Below, piece by piece: positions 32,455 through 41,676 of a stretch of 64,000 bases of DNA. The translations under genes were made by a program, and so were the position numbers. The notes under the pieces were generated by a model. That model did not search any database, was not told where the DNA came from, and saw nothing but the letters and a program-made list of their open reading frames with translations. Source of the stretch: Eikenella glucosivorans (GTDB taxonomy: Bacteria; Pseudomonadota; Gammaproteobacteria; Burkholderiales; Neisseriaceae); NCBI RefSeq assembly GCF_016025525.2, contig NZ_JACSGR010000002.1, forward strand, positions 186,001 to 250,000. Reading direction: 5' to 3'. The first letter of the stretch is position 1; each line of letters opens with the position of its first letter.

Positions 32455-33216
32455 TCAGGTAGCCTCAACCAGGCTTGGGGATAAAGGGAGGTACACATCG
32501 AAGCGGGTGGATTTGCCGGTGTATTGGTAATCCGGCTGGCGGCCGCAGAGGAATTCGCCGAGGCGCGGGCGTTTGACTACCACTCGGGCGGCGGCCACGG
32601 TGCGTGCGGTGTCAAACAGGGAGGCATCGTTTTGCGCGGTGCCGACCAATTCGTGGAAAAAGGCCATTTCTTTCTTCACAGCGGCGGATTTGCGCCGTTC
32701 TGGGTACATCGGATCGAGATAGACCACTTGCGGGCGGCCTGTTTGGGCGGCGAGCCGGGGCATGTGTGTGGCGGCATCGGCGTGATGCAGGGTGAGGCGT
32801 TCGGCAATGGGGGCGGTGTCGGGGCAGGCACGGGCGCGGGCGAGGCCGTCGGCGAGCAGGCAGTAAACGGCGGGGTGTTGCTCGAAGATGTGCACGTGCA
32901 GGCCGAGCCCGGCGAGGACGAAGCTGTCGCGGCCGAGCCCGCCGGTGGCGTCCCATACGGCCGGCTGGCTGCTGCGGCCGACGGCTTTGGCCAGGAGTTC
33001 GCCGCCGCCGTGCAAGCGCCGGTGTTGCGCGGCACCGCCGACAAAATCGACCCACACGGCGCCTTTGCTGCCGACGCGGCGCAATACGATGCCTTGCTCT
33101 TCGGCGGCGAGGTAGAGGCCGGCGGCGGGCGGGGAGCCAGTGGGGATGAGGGCGGGGTGCTGGGTGTAGTCGGGCAGGGCGTGGGGGGAGGAGGTGAGAA
33201 GGGGGATGGGATGCAT
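32455..33216 (-). CDS. rsmJ: 16S rRNA (guanine-1516 N2) methyltransferase RsmJ
   Basis: Class I methyltransferase acting on 16S rRNA G1516. The start is MHPIPLLTSSPHALPDYTQH, giving 253 residues. Family features are VWDATGGLGRDSFVLAGLGL (motif I), HIFEQHPAVYCLLADGL (motif II) and VVYLDPMYPERRKSAAVKKE, where DPMYP is the N2-guanine methylase motif. The last residues LVEAT and the stop come from a DUS. The 33217-33520 gap upstream carries several DUS and one simDUS form, but no gene. Confidence 0.9.
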   Translation of the reverse strand: MHPIPLLTSSPHALPDYTQHPALIPTGSPPAAGLYLAAEEQGIVLRRVGSKGAVWVDFVGGAAQHRRLHGGGELLAKAVGRSSQPAVWDATGGLGRDSFVLAGLGLHVHIFEQHPAVYCLLADGLARARACPDTAPIAERLTLHHADAATHMPRLAAQTGRPQVVYLDPMYPERRKSAAVKKEMAFFHELVGTAQNDASLFDTARTVAAARVVVKRPRLGEFLCGRQPDYQYTGKSTRFDVYLPLSPSLVEAT

Positions 33217-33321
33217 GGCTGAGATGGGTGTGAATTTGCGTTTGCGGCAGGGTTTTAACTTCGTTGAAGCTGGGGATTCCAGGTAGCCTTTCATTTTTCA
33301 GGTAGCCTTGGCGGCAGGTGG

Positions 33322-33333
33322 AGGCTGCCTGAA
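33322..33333 (+). repeat. DUS of a foreign dialect (AG-simDUS form)
   Basis: AGGCTGCCTGAA differs from the local eikDUS by one base. It lies close to two standard eikDUS (near 33280 and 33297). See also 5297-5308. Confidence 0.55.
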
Positions 33334-33456
33334 AAAAGATGTTGGGTATTTTACTCCTTCGGATTGCCTCCGGCGGGGGTATCGACATGGTAACGCCGAC
33401 CTACAATAGCGTTTGCGGAAACGGGTGCAGAAAATGTTTTTGTATTCATGCTGATA

Positions 33457-33490
33457 AATTTTCAGGTAGCCTCAAAGGCTACCTGAAAAT
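33457..33490. terminator. Inverted DUS pair after pilR
   Basis: AATTTTCAGGTAGCCT and AGGCTACCTGAAAAT face each other across two to three bases, forming a long perfect hairpin 30 bp past the pilR stop. It probably terminates the parC-pilS-pilR transcript. Confidence 0.65.
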
Positions 33491-33520
33491 CTGCCACCTT
33501 GTTTCTGCCAAATGCTTCGG

Positions 33521-35098
33521 CTATTCGATTTCGAGGCGCTCCATGCGGTAGCGCATGGAGCGGAAGCTGATGCCGAGCAGCTTGGCGGCCTGGGTGCGGT
33601 TGTAGCGGGTTTTTTGCAGGGCTTGCTCGATGATCATGCGTTCGACGTCGTCGAGGTAGTCCTGCACTTGGGTGCGGCCGAGCACGAAGCCGGGCAGCTC
33701 GCTCGGCTGGCCGTCGCCGGCTGTGTGGGCGGTGTCGGGTTCACTGTGGCTGGCGGCAGGGCCGACGGCGGCGATGGCGCTGCCCCAGTCGTCTTCGTCT
33801 TCTTCGAGCAGGGGTGAGCTGGAGAGCTGGAGGTCGGCGGCGTCGATGGTGTGGTCGGCGGCCAGGGCGACGGCGCGTTCGAGGATGTTTTCCAGCTCGC
33901 GGAAGTTGCCGGGGTAGCTGTATTGCAGGAGGGCTTGTTTGGCGGGCTGGGTGAGGCTGTAGTCGCCGCCTTGGCGGTGTTTGCGCAAAAGCTGGGTGAT
34001 GAGCTGGGGCAGGTCTTCGCGCATTTCGCGCAGGGGCGGCATGGTGAGGGAGACGACGTTGAGGCGGTAGAACAAGTCTTGGCGGAAGGCGCCTTTGGCC
34101 ACGAGGCCGGCGAGGTCTTTATGGGTGGCGGAGATGATGCGCACGTCTACTTTCACTTCTTGCGCGTCGCCAATGCGGCGCACGGCCTTTTCTTGGATGG
34201 CGCGCAGGAGCTTCACCTGCATGTGCAGGGGGAGGTCGGCCACTTCGTCGAGGAAGAGGGTGCCGCCGTGGGCGTGTTGGAAGAAGCCGAGCCGGTCTTG
34301 GTCGGCGCCGGTGAAGCTGCCTTTTTTGTAGCCGAAAAATTCGCTTTCCATGAGGTTTTCGGGGATGGCGCCGCAGTTTACGGCCACAAAGGGGCGGCTG
34401 CGCCTGTCGGAAAGCTCGTGGATGCTGCGCGCGGCCTGCTCTTTGCCGGAGCCGGATTCGCCGGCGATGTATACGGGCACGGTGGTGCGGGCGAGCTTGC
34501 GGATCATCTGCCGCGCTTCTTCGATTTGCGGGGAGCGGCCGATCAGGCGGGGAATGTCTTCGGGGTTGGCGGCGGGCTGTTTGGCGGGCGCGGTGGTGGC
34601 GAGGGGTGGCTCGGCTGCGGCGGGCTCGCTTTTTTCAGGTAGCCTTTCGGGCTGAGCGGCGGCCACGGGTTCGGCTGGCTCTGTTTTGATGGTGGCACTA
34701 GCAGGGCGGCTATCTTCTTCGTTGATTTTTATGGCGGATTTTACCAGAGTGCGCAATTGCGCCAGGGTGATGGGCTTTTGCAGGTAGTCGAAGGCGCCGG
34801 TTTTGATGGCCTGCACGGCCTGGTCGGCGTTGCCGAAGGCAGTGATCACGGCCACGGGCACATCCAGCTCTTTCTCGTTGATGTATTCCACCACTTCCAG
34901 CCCGGAGCCATCGGGCATGCGCATGTCGGTGAGCACGAGGGAGAATTTTTTGCTGTCGAGCCACTTCTTGGCGGCATTGACACCCTCGGCGGTTTCCACC
35001 GACAGGCCCATTTTCATCAGGGTCATTTCCATCAGGTCGCGGATATCTTGTTCGTCGTCCACAACCAATACCGGTTTTTGCAGGCTTTGTTTACTCAT
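33521..35098 (-). CDS. pilR: Sigma54-dependent response regulator PilR
   Basis: Enhancer-binding activator that partners PilS and in other bacteria drives sigma54 transcription of type IV pilin. The 525 residues have a receiver domain (1 to about 125) with phospho-acceptor Asp in LVLTDMRMPDGSG, and a variable linker in which a DUS encodes RLPEK. An AAA+ domain follows with Walker A GESGSGKE, a GSFTGADQDRLGFF loop (the sigma54-contact motif is GSFTGA), and GGTLFLDEVADL. The C-terminal Fis-type helix-turn-helix ends RTQAAKLLGISFRSMRYRME. It overlaps pilS by 8 bp. In Neisseria the pilS/pilR pair is often partly degenerate; here both look intact. Confidence 0.93.
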   Translation of the reverse strand: MSKQSLQKPVLVVDDEQDIRDLMEMTLMKMGLSVETAEGVNAAKKWLDSKKFSLVLTDMRMPDGSGLEVVEYINEKELDVPVAVITAFGNADQAVQAIKTGAFDYLQKPITLAQLRTLVKSAIKINEEDSRPASATIKTEPAEPVAAAQPERLPEKSEPAAAEPPLATTAPAKQPAANPEDIPRLIGRSPQIEEARQMIRKLARTTVPVYIAGESGSGKEQAARSIHELSDRRSRPFVAVNCGAIPENLMESEFFGYKKGSFTGADQDRLGFFQHAHGGTLFLDEVADLPLHMQVKLLRAIQEKAVRRIGDAQEVKVDVRIISATHKDLAGLVAKGAFRQDLFYRLNVVSLTMPPLREMREDLPQLITQLLRKHRQGGDYSLTQPAKQALLQYSYPGNFRELENILERAVALAADHTIDAADLQLSSSPLLEEDEDDWGSAIAAVGPAASHSEPDTAHTAGDGQPSELPGFVLGRTQVQDYLDDVERMIIEQALQKTRYNRTQAAKLLGISFRSMRYRMERLEIE

Positions 35099-36695
35099 TG
35101 AGGTCTTTCGGCATGGTTAGTTCGAATCCCTTGATTTCGGGATGGTAGGCAAGCTGGCCGGAGTTGGCGTGAGCCAATTCGCGTGCCACATAGAGGCCCA
35201 GCCCGGTGCCCTCGGCACGGGTGGTGAAAAACGGCTCGAACAGGCGCGGCTGGTTTTCGGGCGGCACGCCGGGGCCATCGTCCATCACGGTGAGCGATAC
35301 GGCGATACCGTCGTCGGTGGGCTTCACCATCACGGTAATGGAGTCGCGGCCTTTGCTGCCGTGCTGCCAGGCATTGTTGATGAGGTTCCACAGGATCTGC
35401 TGCAGGTGCATCTTGTCGAAATACACTTTCAGCGCGCCGCCCTGCATATAGAGATGGACGGCGTTTCTGGCTTCGGGGCGGGTAAGCAGGAATTCTTGTT
35501 TGAAATCGAGCCAGAATTTCATCAGGTTGATGCTTTGGCCGTGAATGCGGTCGCTCTTATTCAGGCTGCTCACTTCTTCCAGCATTTTGTCGATGCGCTG
35601 GATGTTGTTGTCGATGATGCCGCGCAGCTTGGCGGTCATCGGGTCTTCGTCTTCTTCGGCCAGCAAATCGTTGGATTGGCGGATGGCAGAGAGCGGGTTG
35701 CGGATTTCGTGTGCCAGGTTGGCGGTGAGCTGGCCGAGCGCGGCTAGTTTGGTGGCCATGGCTTCTACCGCCACTTCCTGATCGGAGCGGATAAACAGCA
35801 TCAGCAGCGATTCGTCGGCGCGCACCAACGGGCGGGCACGCACCTGCACGCCCTGCCCACCCAATTCGGCGTGGGTAACGAAATTGCGGGTGGGCGCGCG
35901 TTGCCAGCGTTTGACCAGCAGGGCGAACATTTCTTCGTAGCGGTCGAGCTGCACATAGGGAAAATAGTGGCCGGCCTGGCGGTTCATCAGCCAGATACGG
36001 CTGTTGGCGTCCACCACCACCACGGCTTCGGACACGTGGTTCAGCACCAGCTCGTTTAAGCCTTTGAGGCGGTCGAAGGCACGGCGGTGTTTGCTCAAGG
36101 TGGAGGCAGCGCGGTTGAGGAAGGAGGCGTAAAACGAAGTGAGCAGCGCCACCAGATAGCCTGCAGCGGCGAGCACCAGCGTGTGGATAATTGCATCGCT
36201 GCCGCCCTGGGAGTTGGCCTCAAACGGCCAATAGCGCAGCCACACGCCAATCACCAGCAGCAGGGTAACATAGGAAGCATACAGCAACGGGAAACGCCCC
36301 TGGCTGAGCAGGCAGGATACGCCGATAAAAGGCAGAATCAGGATGCCGAAGCCGGAGGAAATGCCGCCGGCCAAGTGCATCAAGAGCACCATCATGGTGA
36401 TATCGGCCACCGCGCTGATGTTGGGCAGATTGTTTTCCTGCCGCTGCCAGTTGGGGAACACCATGCTGAACACGATGAGGCCGCCGTATACCGCAGCCCA
36501 GATATAGAAGCGGCTGCCGAAGATGGGCATGGCCGCCAGCCGCGCCATACCCACATTGACGCCGTAGGCGTTCACCAGCACATGAAAAGTAAGCAGCGAG
36601 AGCAGCAGGCTCACGCGGGCGATATTCATCAGCCAGGGCAGGCGGTCAAACTGGCTGTCGAACTCCGGCGGGCTGGGGCGCAGCGTGGTTTGCAT
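35091..36695 (-). CDS. pilS: Sensor histidine kinase PilS
   Basis: Membrane kinase that controls PilR. The 534 residues show about six hydrophobic segments in the first 200 residues, a PAS-like linker (LNHVSEAVVVVDANSRIWLM), and the H-box LTANLAHEIRNPLSAIRQS. The catalytic domain has N-box NLINNAWQHGS, DDGPGVPPE and GTGLGLYVARELA. This is the PilS architecture of Pseudomonas and Neisseria. It overlaps parC by one base (TAATG) and pilR by eight, so the three genes are coupled. Confidence 0.92.
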   Translation of the reverse strand: MQTTLRPSPPEFDSQFDRLPWLMNIARVSLLLSLLTFHVLVNAYGVNVGMARLAAMPIFGSRFYIWAAVYGGLIVFSMVFPNWQRQENNLPNISAVADITMMVLLMHLAGGISSGFGILILPFIGVSCLLSQGRFPLLYASYVTLLLVIGVWLRYWPFEANSQGGSDAIIHTLVLAAAGYLVALLTSFYASFLNRAASTLSKHRRAFDRLKGLNELVLNHVSEAVVVVDANSRIWLMNRQAGHYFPYVQLDRYEEMFALLVKRWQRAPTRNFVTHAELGGQGVQVRARPLVRADESLLMLFIRSDQEVAVEAMATKLAALGQLTANLAHEIRNPLSAIRQSNDLLAEEDEDPMTAKLRGIIDNNIQRIDKMLEEVSSLNKSDRIHGQSINLMKFWLDFKQEFLLTRPEARNAVHLYMQGGALKVYFDKMHLQQILWNLINNAWQHGSKGRDSITVMVKPTDDGIAVSLTVMDDGPGVPPENQPRLFEPFFTTRAEGTGLGLYVARELAHANSGQLAYHPEIKGFELTMPKDLNE

Positions 36696-39001
36696 TATTG
36701 AGCCTCCTGTGTGGCAGTCAGCGCGGTGAGGCTACCTGAAACTTCCAGCACCCGACCCTTGCGCCCGCGTTTACCCTCAATATCCTGAACACGCAGGCGT
36801 TCGCGGTGCGCTGCGCCGCGTTTGCCCTTGCTTTCCGCCCAGAAATCCGGCGTGGACACCAAGGCAGCCAGCTGCAACTTGTCGCCCTGGCGCAGCGACA
36901 TCAGCTGTAGGCCGCGCCCCTTGGCCATCACTTTTAGTTCGCCCACCGGAAAGGCGAGCAGGTATTTCCCCTCGGTAGCCAGCACCAGCCGGCAATCCGG
37001 GTTGATCAGCGCCGATTGGCGCACCGGCAGCGGCAGCAGCAAGGCTTCGCCGTCTTCCAGTTTCACCACTTCCTTGCCGGCTTTCACACGGCCGACCAAA
37101 TCGCCCAGTTTGGCAATGAAGCCGTAGCCACCGCTGCCGGCGAGCAGGTAGTGGTCTTGCGGCTGGCCGGCCAGCATGGCGAGCACAGATGCGCCGGCCT
37201 GCAGTTCGATCAGCGAGGCTAGCGGCACGCCGTCGCCGCGCCCGCCAGGGATTTCGGCCGGGTCGATGGTGTAGCTACGGCCGAGCGTGTCGAGCACAAC
37301 GACGGGATCAACGGTGCGCGTTTCCAGCGTTTGCTGCAGGCTGTCGCCTTCTTTAAACGCGGTGGCAGACAAATCCAGCCCGTGCCCGGAGCGGCTGCGT
37401 ATCCAGCCCTGCTGCGAGAGGATGAGCGTTACCGGTTCGTCGGCGGTGGTGTGGGTGAGCGCGGCGCGTTCGGCTTCGGCCACCAGCGTGCGCCGCTCGT
37501 CGCCGAACTGTTTGGCATCGGCCTGCATTTCTTTGATGATGAGCTTTTTCTTGGCGCCTTCGTCGGCAAGGATATTTTTCAGGTAGCCTTCTTCTTCGCG
37601 CAGGTCGGCCAGCTCTTGTTCCAGCTTGAAACCTTCCAGGCGGGCGAGCTGGCGCAGGCGGATTTCTAAAATGTCTTCGGCTTGGATTTCGGAAAGGCCG
37701 AAGGCGGCCATCAGCTCGGGTTTAGGCTCGTCGGCCTCGCGGATCACGCGGATCACTTCGTCGATGTGCAGAAAGGCGGTCATGCGGCCGTCGAGGATGT
37801 GGATGCGTTTGAGCACCTGTTCGAGGCGGTGTGCCAGGCGGCGGGTCACGGTGGCGATGCGGTAGTCGAGCCATTCTTGCAGGATGGTTTTGAGGTTTTT
37901 CTGCGCGGGGCGGTTGTCCAGCCCGATCATCACCAGGTTTACCGGCACGTTGCCTTCCAAGCCGGTTTGCGCCATCAGGGTGTTGATGAAGTCGGCGGGG
38001 TCGGTGCGGCTGGATTTGGGCTCGAACACGAGGCGCACGGGGTGTTCGCCGTCGCTTTCGTCGCGCACTTTGTCGATGAGGTCGAGCATCAGCTTTTTGG
38101 TGTTGAGCTGGTCTTGGTTGAGCTGCTTTTTGCCGGCTTTGGGCTTGGGGTTGGTTTGCTCTTCGATTTCGGCCAGGATTTTCTGAGCGCTGGTGTTGGG
38201 CGGCAGCTCGGTGATGACGAGGCGCCATTGGCCGCGGGCGAGCTTGTCGATTTCATAGCGGGCGCGCACGCGGATGCTGCCTTTGCCGGTGTCGTAGAGC
38301 TGGTGCAGGTCTTTGGCGGGGGTGATGATGTGGCCACCGCCGGCGAAATCGGGGGCGGGGAGGTGCGCCATCAATTCGGCAGTGGTAAGCGCGGGCTTTT
38401 TGAGCAGGGCGACGGCAGCGGCGGTGACTTCGCCCAAATTGTGCGGCGGGATTTCGGTGGCCATGCCCACGGCGATGCCGGAGGCGCCGTTGAGCAGCAC
38501 CATGGGCAGGCGGGCGGGCAGGGACACGGGCTCTTCAAACGCGCCGTCGTAGTTGGGCACGAAATCCACTGTGCCTTGGTGCAGTTCGGAGAGCAGCAGC
38601 TCGGCGATGGGGGTGAGGCGGGCTTCGGTGTAGCGCATGGCGGCGGCGCCGTCGCCGTCGCGCGAGCCGAAGTTGCCGATGCCGTCGATGAGCGGGTAGC
38701 GCAGGGTGAAGTCTTGCGCCATGCGCACCATGGCATCATAGGCGGAGGCATCGCCGTGCGGGTGGTATTTGCCGAGGATTTCGCCCACCACGCGCGCGGA
38801 TTTCACGGGTTTGGCGTTGGCGGCCAGCCCCATTTCTTTCATGGCATACAGGATGCGCCGCTGCACGGGCTTTTGGCCGTCGCCCACGTCGGGCAGGGCT
38901 CGCCCCTTCACCACGCTCATGGCGTATTCGAGGTAGGCGCGTTCGGCGTAGGGGGCGAGCAGCAGGGTGTCGCTGCCGGCGGAGGGGGTGTTTTCTGGCA
39001 T
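36695..39001 (-). CDS. parC: DNA topoisomerase IV subunit A
   Basis: Decatenates chromosomes together with ParE. The 768 residues begin with the catalytic core ([33 protein letters not shown]) and the active Tyr lies in [18 protein letters not shown]. The C-terminal beta-pinwheel domain is present. In the quinolone-resistance region the sequence is [13 protein letters not shown]. Ala85 stands where E. coli has Ser80, and Asp89 stands where E. coli has Glu84. A DUS encodes GYLKN in the coiled-coil region. It heads a parC-pilS-pilR operon. Confidence 0.95.
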   Translation of the reverse strand: MPENTPSAGSDTLLLAPYAERAYLEYAMSVVKGRALPDVGDGQKPVQRRILYAMKEMGLAANAKPVKSARVVGEILGKYHPHGDASAYDAMVRMAQDFTLRYPLIDGIGNFGSRDGDGAAAMRYTEARLTPIAELLLSELHQGTVDFVPNYDGAFEEPVSLPARLPMVLLNGASGIAVGMATEIPPHNLGEVTAAAVALLKKPALTTAELMAHLPAPDFAGGGHIITPAKDLHQLYDTGKGSIRVRARYEIDKLARGQWRLVITELPPNTSAQKILAEIEEQTNPKPKAGKKQLNQDQLNTKKLMLDLIDKVRDESDGEHPVRLVFEPKSSRTDPADFINTLMAQTGLEGNVPVNLVMIGLDNRPAQKNLKTILQEWLDYRIATVTRRLAHRLEQVLKRIHILDGRMTAFLHIDEVIRVIREADEPKPELMAAFGLSEIQAEDILEIRLRQLARLEGFKLEQELADLREEEGYLKNILADEGAKKKLIIKEMQADAKQFGDERRTLVAEAERAALTHTTADEPVTLILSQQGWIRSRSGHGLDLSATAFKEGDSLQQTLETRTVDPVVVLDTLGRSYTIDPAEIPGGRGDGVPLASLIELQAGASVLAMLAGQPQDHYLLAGSGGYGFIAKLGDLVGRVKAGKEVVKLEDGEALLLPLPVRQSALINPDCRLVLATEGKYLLAFPVGELKVMAKGRGLQLMSLRQGDKLQLAALVSTPDFWAESKGKRGAAHRERLRVQDIEGKRGRKGRVLEVSGSLTALTATQEAQ

Positions 39002-39198
39002 GGTGTGGCTGGCGTTTGTGTGGTGAAACGGCGTAATTGTAAAGCAAGCAAGGGTTTTCAGGTAGCCTTGGTTGTGTGCATGGGCTACCTGAAAACTAGG
39101 GGTTCAACGCAGCGGGGCGAGGTTGGAGCGCGGCAAAAACGGGCGCACGGCTTGGGTTAAGTTTTGTTGCGGGGAAAGGAAGGCGGCGGAGGAGGGTT

Positions 39199-39204
39199 TA
39201 TAAT
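39199..39204 (+). promoter_or_regulatory. -10 box upstream of the SemiSWEET gene
   Basis: A perfect TATAAT, about 170 bases before the SemiSWEET start. No good -35 is visible. If used, the leader RNA would contain the composite repeat at 39239-39320. Confidence 0.35.
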
Positions 39205-39238
39205 CGCGCGCCTTCGGGCGGCCTGCCGCCAGGCAAAG

Positions 39239-39320
39239 AGGCTACCTGAAAACGATGCCTTGCGGAGCAAGGCTGAGTTTCTGCGCAGCTAAAGCGTAAG
39301 CTTTAACGCAGTTAAAACGG
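39239..39320. repeat. Composite repeat copy between parC and the SemiSWEET gene
   Basis: AGGCTACCTGAAAACGATGC is followed by AAGGCTGAGTTTCTGCGCAGCTAAA and TTTAACGCAGTTAAAACGGG, which are the two modules in reversed order. The 39002-39375 gap also carries an inverted DUS pair at 39054-39094. No gene is supported in it. Confidence 0.55.
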
Positions 39321-39375
39321 GAAGCCGGCAAGCTTCAAGCCGGCATGCAAACGTTGAACACACAAGGATAACACG

Positions 39376-39633
39376 ATGAACGAAAAACAAATCCGCATCC
39401 TGGCCGTAGTGGCCACCATCATGGCCGTGGGCATGTATGTGGCCTACATCCCGCAGATTGCCAACAACCTGGCCGGCCACAAAGGCAGCCCGATTCAGCC
39501 CTTGGTGGCCGCCATCAACTGCACGCTGTGGACCAGCTACGGCCTGTTTAAAAAACCGCGCGACATCCCCGTGGCGCTGGCCAACGCGCCCGGCATCGTA
39601 TTCGGGCTGATTGCCTTTATCACCGCGCTGTAG
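39376..39633 (+). CDS. SemiSWEET sugar transporter
   Basis: Three-helix sugar transporter that works as a dimer. The 85 residues contain three membrane segments (about 8-26, 40-56, 64-84) and the PQ-loop motif in MYVAYIPQIANNL. AAINCTLWTSYGLFKKPRD is the conserved Asn/Trp region of the family. AAGGATA precedes the ATG. It is monocistronic, with composite repeats on both sides. Confidence 0.85.
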   Translation: MNEKQIRILAVVATIMAVGMYVAYIPQIANNLAGHKGSPIQPLVAAINCTLWTSYGLFKKPRDIPVALANAPGIVFGLIAFITAL

Positions 39634-39639
39634 GTTTTG

Positions 39640-39797
39640 CTGCGCAGAAACCCACCCTGCGCGTTTTAACTGTGTTGGAGCTGTCGTTTCAGGTAGCCTT
39701 TTGCCAGCACGGGAGGCTACCTGAAAGCGGCAGCCTCCATTAAAGTCAAAACCATGCTTTGGCACCGCCGAGGCTGAGTTTCCGTAAAGCCAAATTT
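39640..39797. repeat. Two adjacent composite repeat fragments
   Basis: The first (about 39640-39700, CTGCGCAGAAACCCACC and TTTTAACTGTGTTGGAGCTG ending in a DUS) and the second (about 39713-39797, a DUS then GCACCGCCGAGGCTGAGTTT CCGTAAAGCC, split for length) are inverted relative to each other. They fill the gap before ogt. Confidence 0.45.
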
Positions 39798-39799
39798 TC

Positions 39800-40342
39800 A
39801 TGGGAACCACAAGCATGATTGTCTTGCACACCTTCCCCACGCCCCTGGGCAACATGCTCGCCGGCGCCAGCGAACACGGCCTCTGCCTGCTCGAGTTTGC
39901 CGGCAGCCGCCGCATCGAAAGCGAACTGCGCGACTTGCAGCACCTGCTTGGCAGCCAAAGCAAAATCGGCGAAAACGAACACACCCGACTTGCCACCGCC
40001 CAAATCGGCGAATATTTCCGCCGCGAGCGGCAAAGCTTCAACGTGCCGCTGCACACGCCCGGCAGCCCCTTTCAGCGGCAGGTGTGGGCCGCGCTGCAAA
40101 GCATCCCATACGGCGAAACCACGCATTATCAAGCGCTGGCCGAAGCCTTAGGCAAGCCCGCCGCCGTGCGCGCCGTGGCTGCCGCCAACGGCGCCAACCG
40201 CGTGTCCATCCTCATCCCCTGCCACCGCGTGATCGGCAAAGACGGCAGCCTCACCGGCTACGGCGGCGGCCTGCACCGCAAACAATGGCTGCTCGACCAC
40301 GAACAAGGGCGGCACCAGGTGCAGCCCGATTTGCTTAGCTGA
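39800..40342 (+). CDS. ogt: Methylated-DNA-[protein]-cysteine S-methyltransferase (first copy)
   Basis: Repairs O6-alkylguanine by transferring the alkyl group to its own Cys. The 180 residues hold the helix-turn-helix region (AALQSIPYGETTHYQALAEA), the Asn hinge (AAANGANRVSILIPCHRVIG) and the active Cys in PCHRVIG. A second, shorter gene of the same family lies at 58030-58494. No strong ribosome site is visible before this ATG; the Met at codon 6 is a possible alternative start. Confidence 0.9.
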   Translation: MGTTSMIVLHTFPTPLGNMLAGASEHGLCLLEFAGSRRIESELRDLQHLLGSQSKIGENEHTRLATAQIGEYFRRERQSFNVPLHTPGSPFQRQVWAALQSIPYGETTHYQALAEALGKPAAVRAVAAANGANRVSILIPCHRVIGKDGSLTGYGGGLHRKQWLLDHEQGRHQVQPDLLS

Positions 40343-40590
40343 GGTCGCCGGCTAACGGCAGAGGCGCGCACGCTTGTAGCCCGCCTCTGTTGCAGGCTAC
40401 CTGAAAAATTTAGAGATGGGCTGAGACCTTATTCCTTTCATACCCTGGAGAAAATAGGCCACAAGGTTTGCCTGCAAGCAGATACTGCCGGTTTTCAGGT
40501 AGCCTCCCGCCCGCGCCAGGCTACCTGAAATTCCGCTTCTCACCGTTTTCGCGTATCATCCGCCGCCTGAATCCCACACACCATCCCGCC

Positions 40591-41595
40591 ATGACTCAAT
40601 TTGCCCACCAGCACACCGCCCACTGCGAAAGCGGCGTCGTTTCCACCCTGCTCAAACACCACGGCTACGACCTCAACGAAGCCATGGTGTTCGGCCTGGC
40701 GCACGCGCTCACCTTCGTTTACCTGCCTGTCGTCAAGCTCAACGGCATGCCGCTGATTTCCTACCGCATTGCCCCGCGGGGCATCATCAAAAACGTGTGC
40801 CGCGCATTGGGCATCCATTTGAAGCTGCAAAGGTTTGCTCAGCCCGAGCAGGGTGCCGCCGCGCTGGATGCCGAGCTGGCGCAAGGCCGGCCGGTGGGCT
40901 TGCAGACTTCCGTGTATTGGCTGCCGTATTTCCCGCCGGAAATGCGTTTTCATTTTAATGCGCACAATTTGCTGGTGTACGGCCGCGAAGGCAATGATTA
41001 TTTGATCAGCGACCCGGTGTTCGAATGCCCGCAGCGTTGCGCCGCCGCCGATTTGCAGCGTGCGCGTTTTGCCAGAGGCGCGCTGGCCGGCAAGGGGCTG
41101 ATGTATACGGTGGATGCAGAAAGGCTACCTGAAAAAGCGCAACTGGTCGCTCACCTGCCTGTGCTGCTGCGCGAGGCCATCCGCCGCAACGCCAAGCAGA
41201 TGCTGGCACCGGTGTTTTTTGTGGGCGTGCGCGGCATGCGCACCGTGGCTAAGAAAATCGAGTACCTGCCGCGGGAAGATGCCAAATACCAAAAACTGTG
41301 GCTCGGCCACTTGGTGCGCATGCAAGAGGAAATCGGCACCGGCGGCGCGGGCTTCCGTTATCTTTATGCCTATTTTTTGGAGCAGGCGGCGGATATTGCC
41401 GCGCGTCCCGACTGGCAGGCCGCCTCGCAGGAAATGACAGCGATTGGCGACCAATGGCGCCAGCTTGCCAGCTTGTGTGTGCGCCAGTGCAAACGCCCTG
41501 GCGAGCAGGGCTGCGTGCAAATCGCTGCCTTCCTGCGGGAGATTGCGGATAGGGAAGAGCGGTTGTGGCGCGGGCTATTGCAAGGTGCGAAATAA
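40591..41595 (+). CDS. BtrH-type acyl transferase (BtrH N-terminal/DUF4872 family)
   Basis: Family of BtrH, which in butirosin synthesis transfers an acyl group from an acyl carrier protein to an amino-sugar. From MTQFAHQHTAHCESGVVSTL the protein has 334 residues; the frame upstream is DUS-derived. BtrH_N features are HCESGVVSTLLKHHGYDLNE with Cys12, the FGLAHALTFVYLP segment, and SVYWLPYFPPEMRFHFNAHN, which carries a HxxxH-like pair. A DUS encodes RLPEK. Together with the nearby carrier protein, ketosynthase and exporter, it suggests a role as off-loading acyl transferase. That role is inference. Confidence 0.8.
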   Translation: MTQFAHQHTAHCESGVVSTLLKHHGYDLNEAMVFGLAHALTFVYLPVVKLNGMPLISYRIAPRGIIKNVCRALGIHLKLQRFAQPEQGAAALDAELAQGRPVGLQTSVYWLPYFPPEMRFHFNAHNLLVYGREGNDYLISDPVFECPQRCAAADLQRARFARGALAGKGLMYTVDAERLPEKAQLVAHLPVLLREAIRRNAKQMLAPVFFVGVRGMRTVAKKIEYLPREDAKYQKLWLGHLVRMQEEIGTGGAGFRYLYAYFLEQAADIAARPDWQAASQEMTAIGDQWRQLASLCVRQCKRPGEQGCVQIAAFLREIADREERLWRGLLQGAK

Positions 41596-41623
41596 CGGTT
41601 GGTGTGGATGGTGTGGCTACCTG

Positions 41624-41656
41624 AAAAACCGCCTGCACGGTTTCCCATGCAGGCGG
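41624..41656 (-). terminator. Terminator after the butanediol dehydrogenase gene
   Basis: On the minus strand CCGCCTGCA pairs perfectly with TGCAGGCGG and is followed by TTTTT. It lies 21 bp past the dehydrogenase stop codon, between the converging genes. Confidence 0.8.
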
Positions 41657-41676
41657 TAGTGGTTTGAAACGAACGA

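Noticed and set aside
40468..40590. Extended N-terminus of the BtrH-like protein
   Set aside because: The first 41 codons translate two DUS (FSGSL, GYLKF) and lack similarity to the family; the Met at 40591 begins the BtrH domain.
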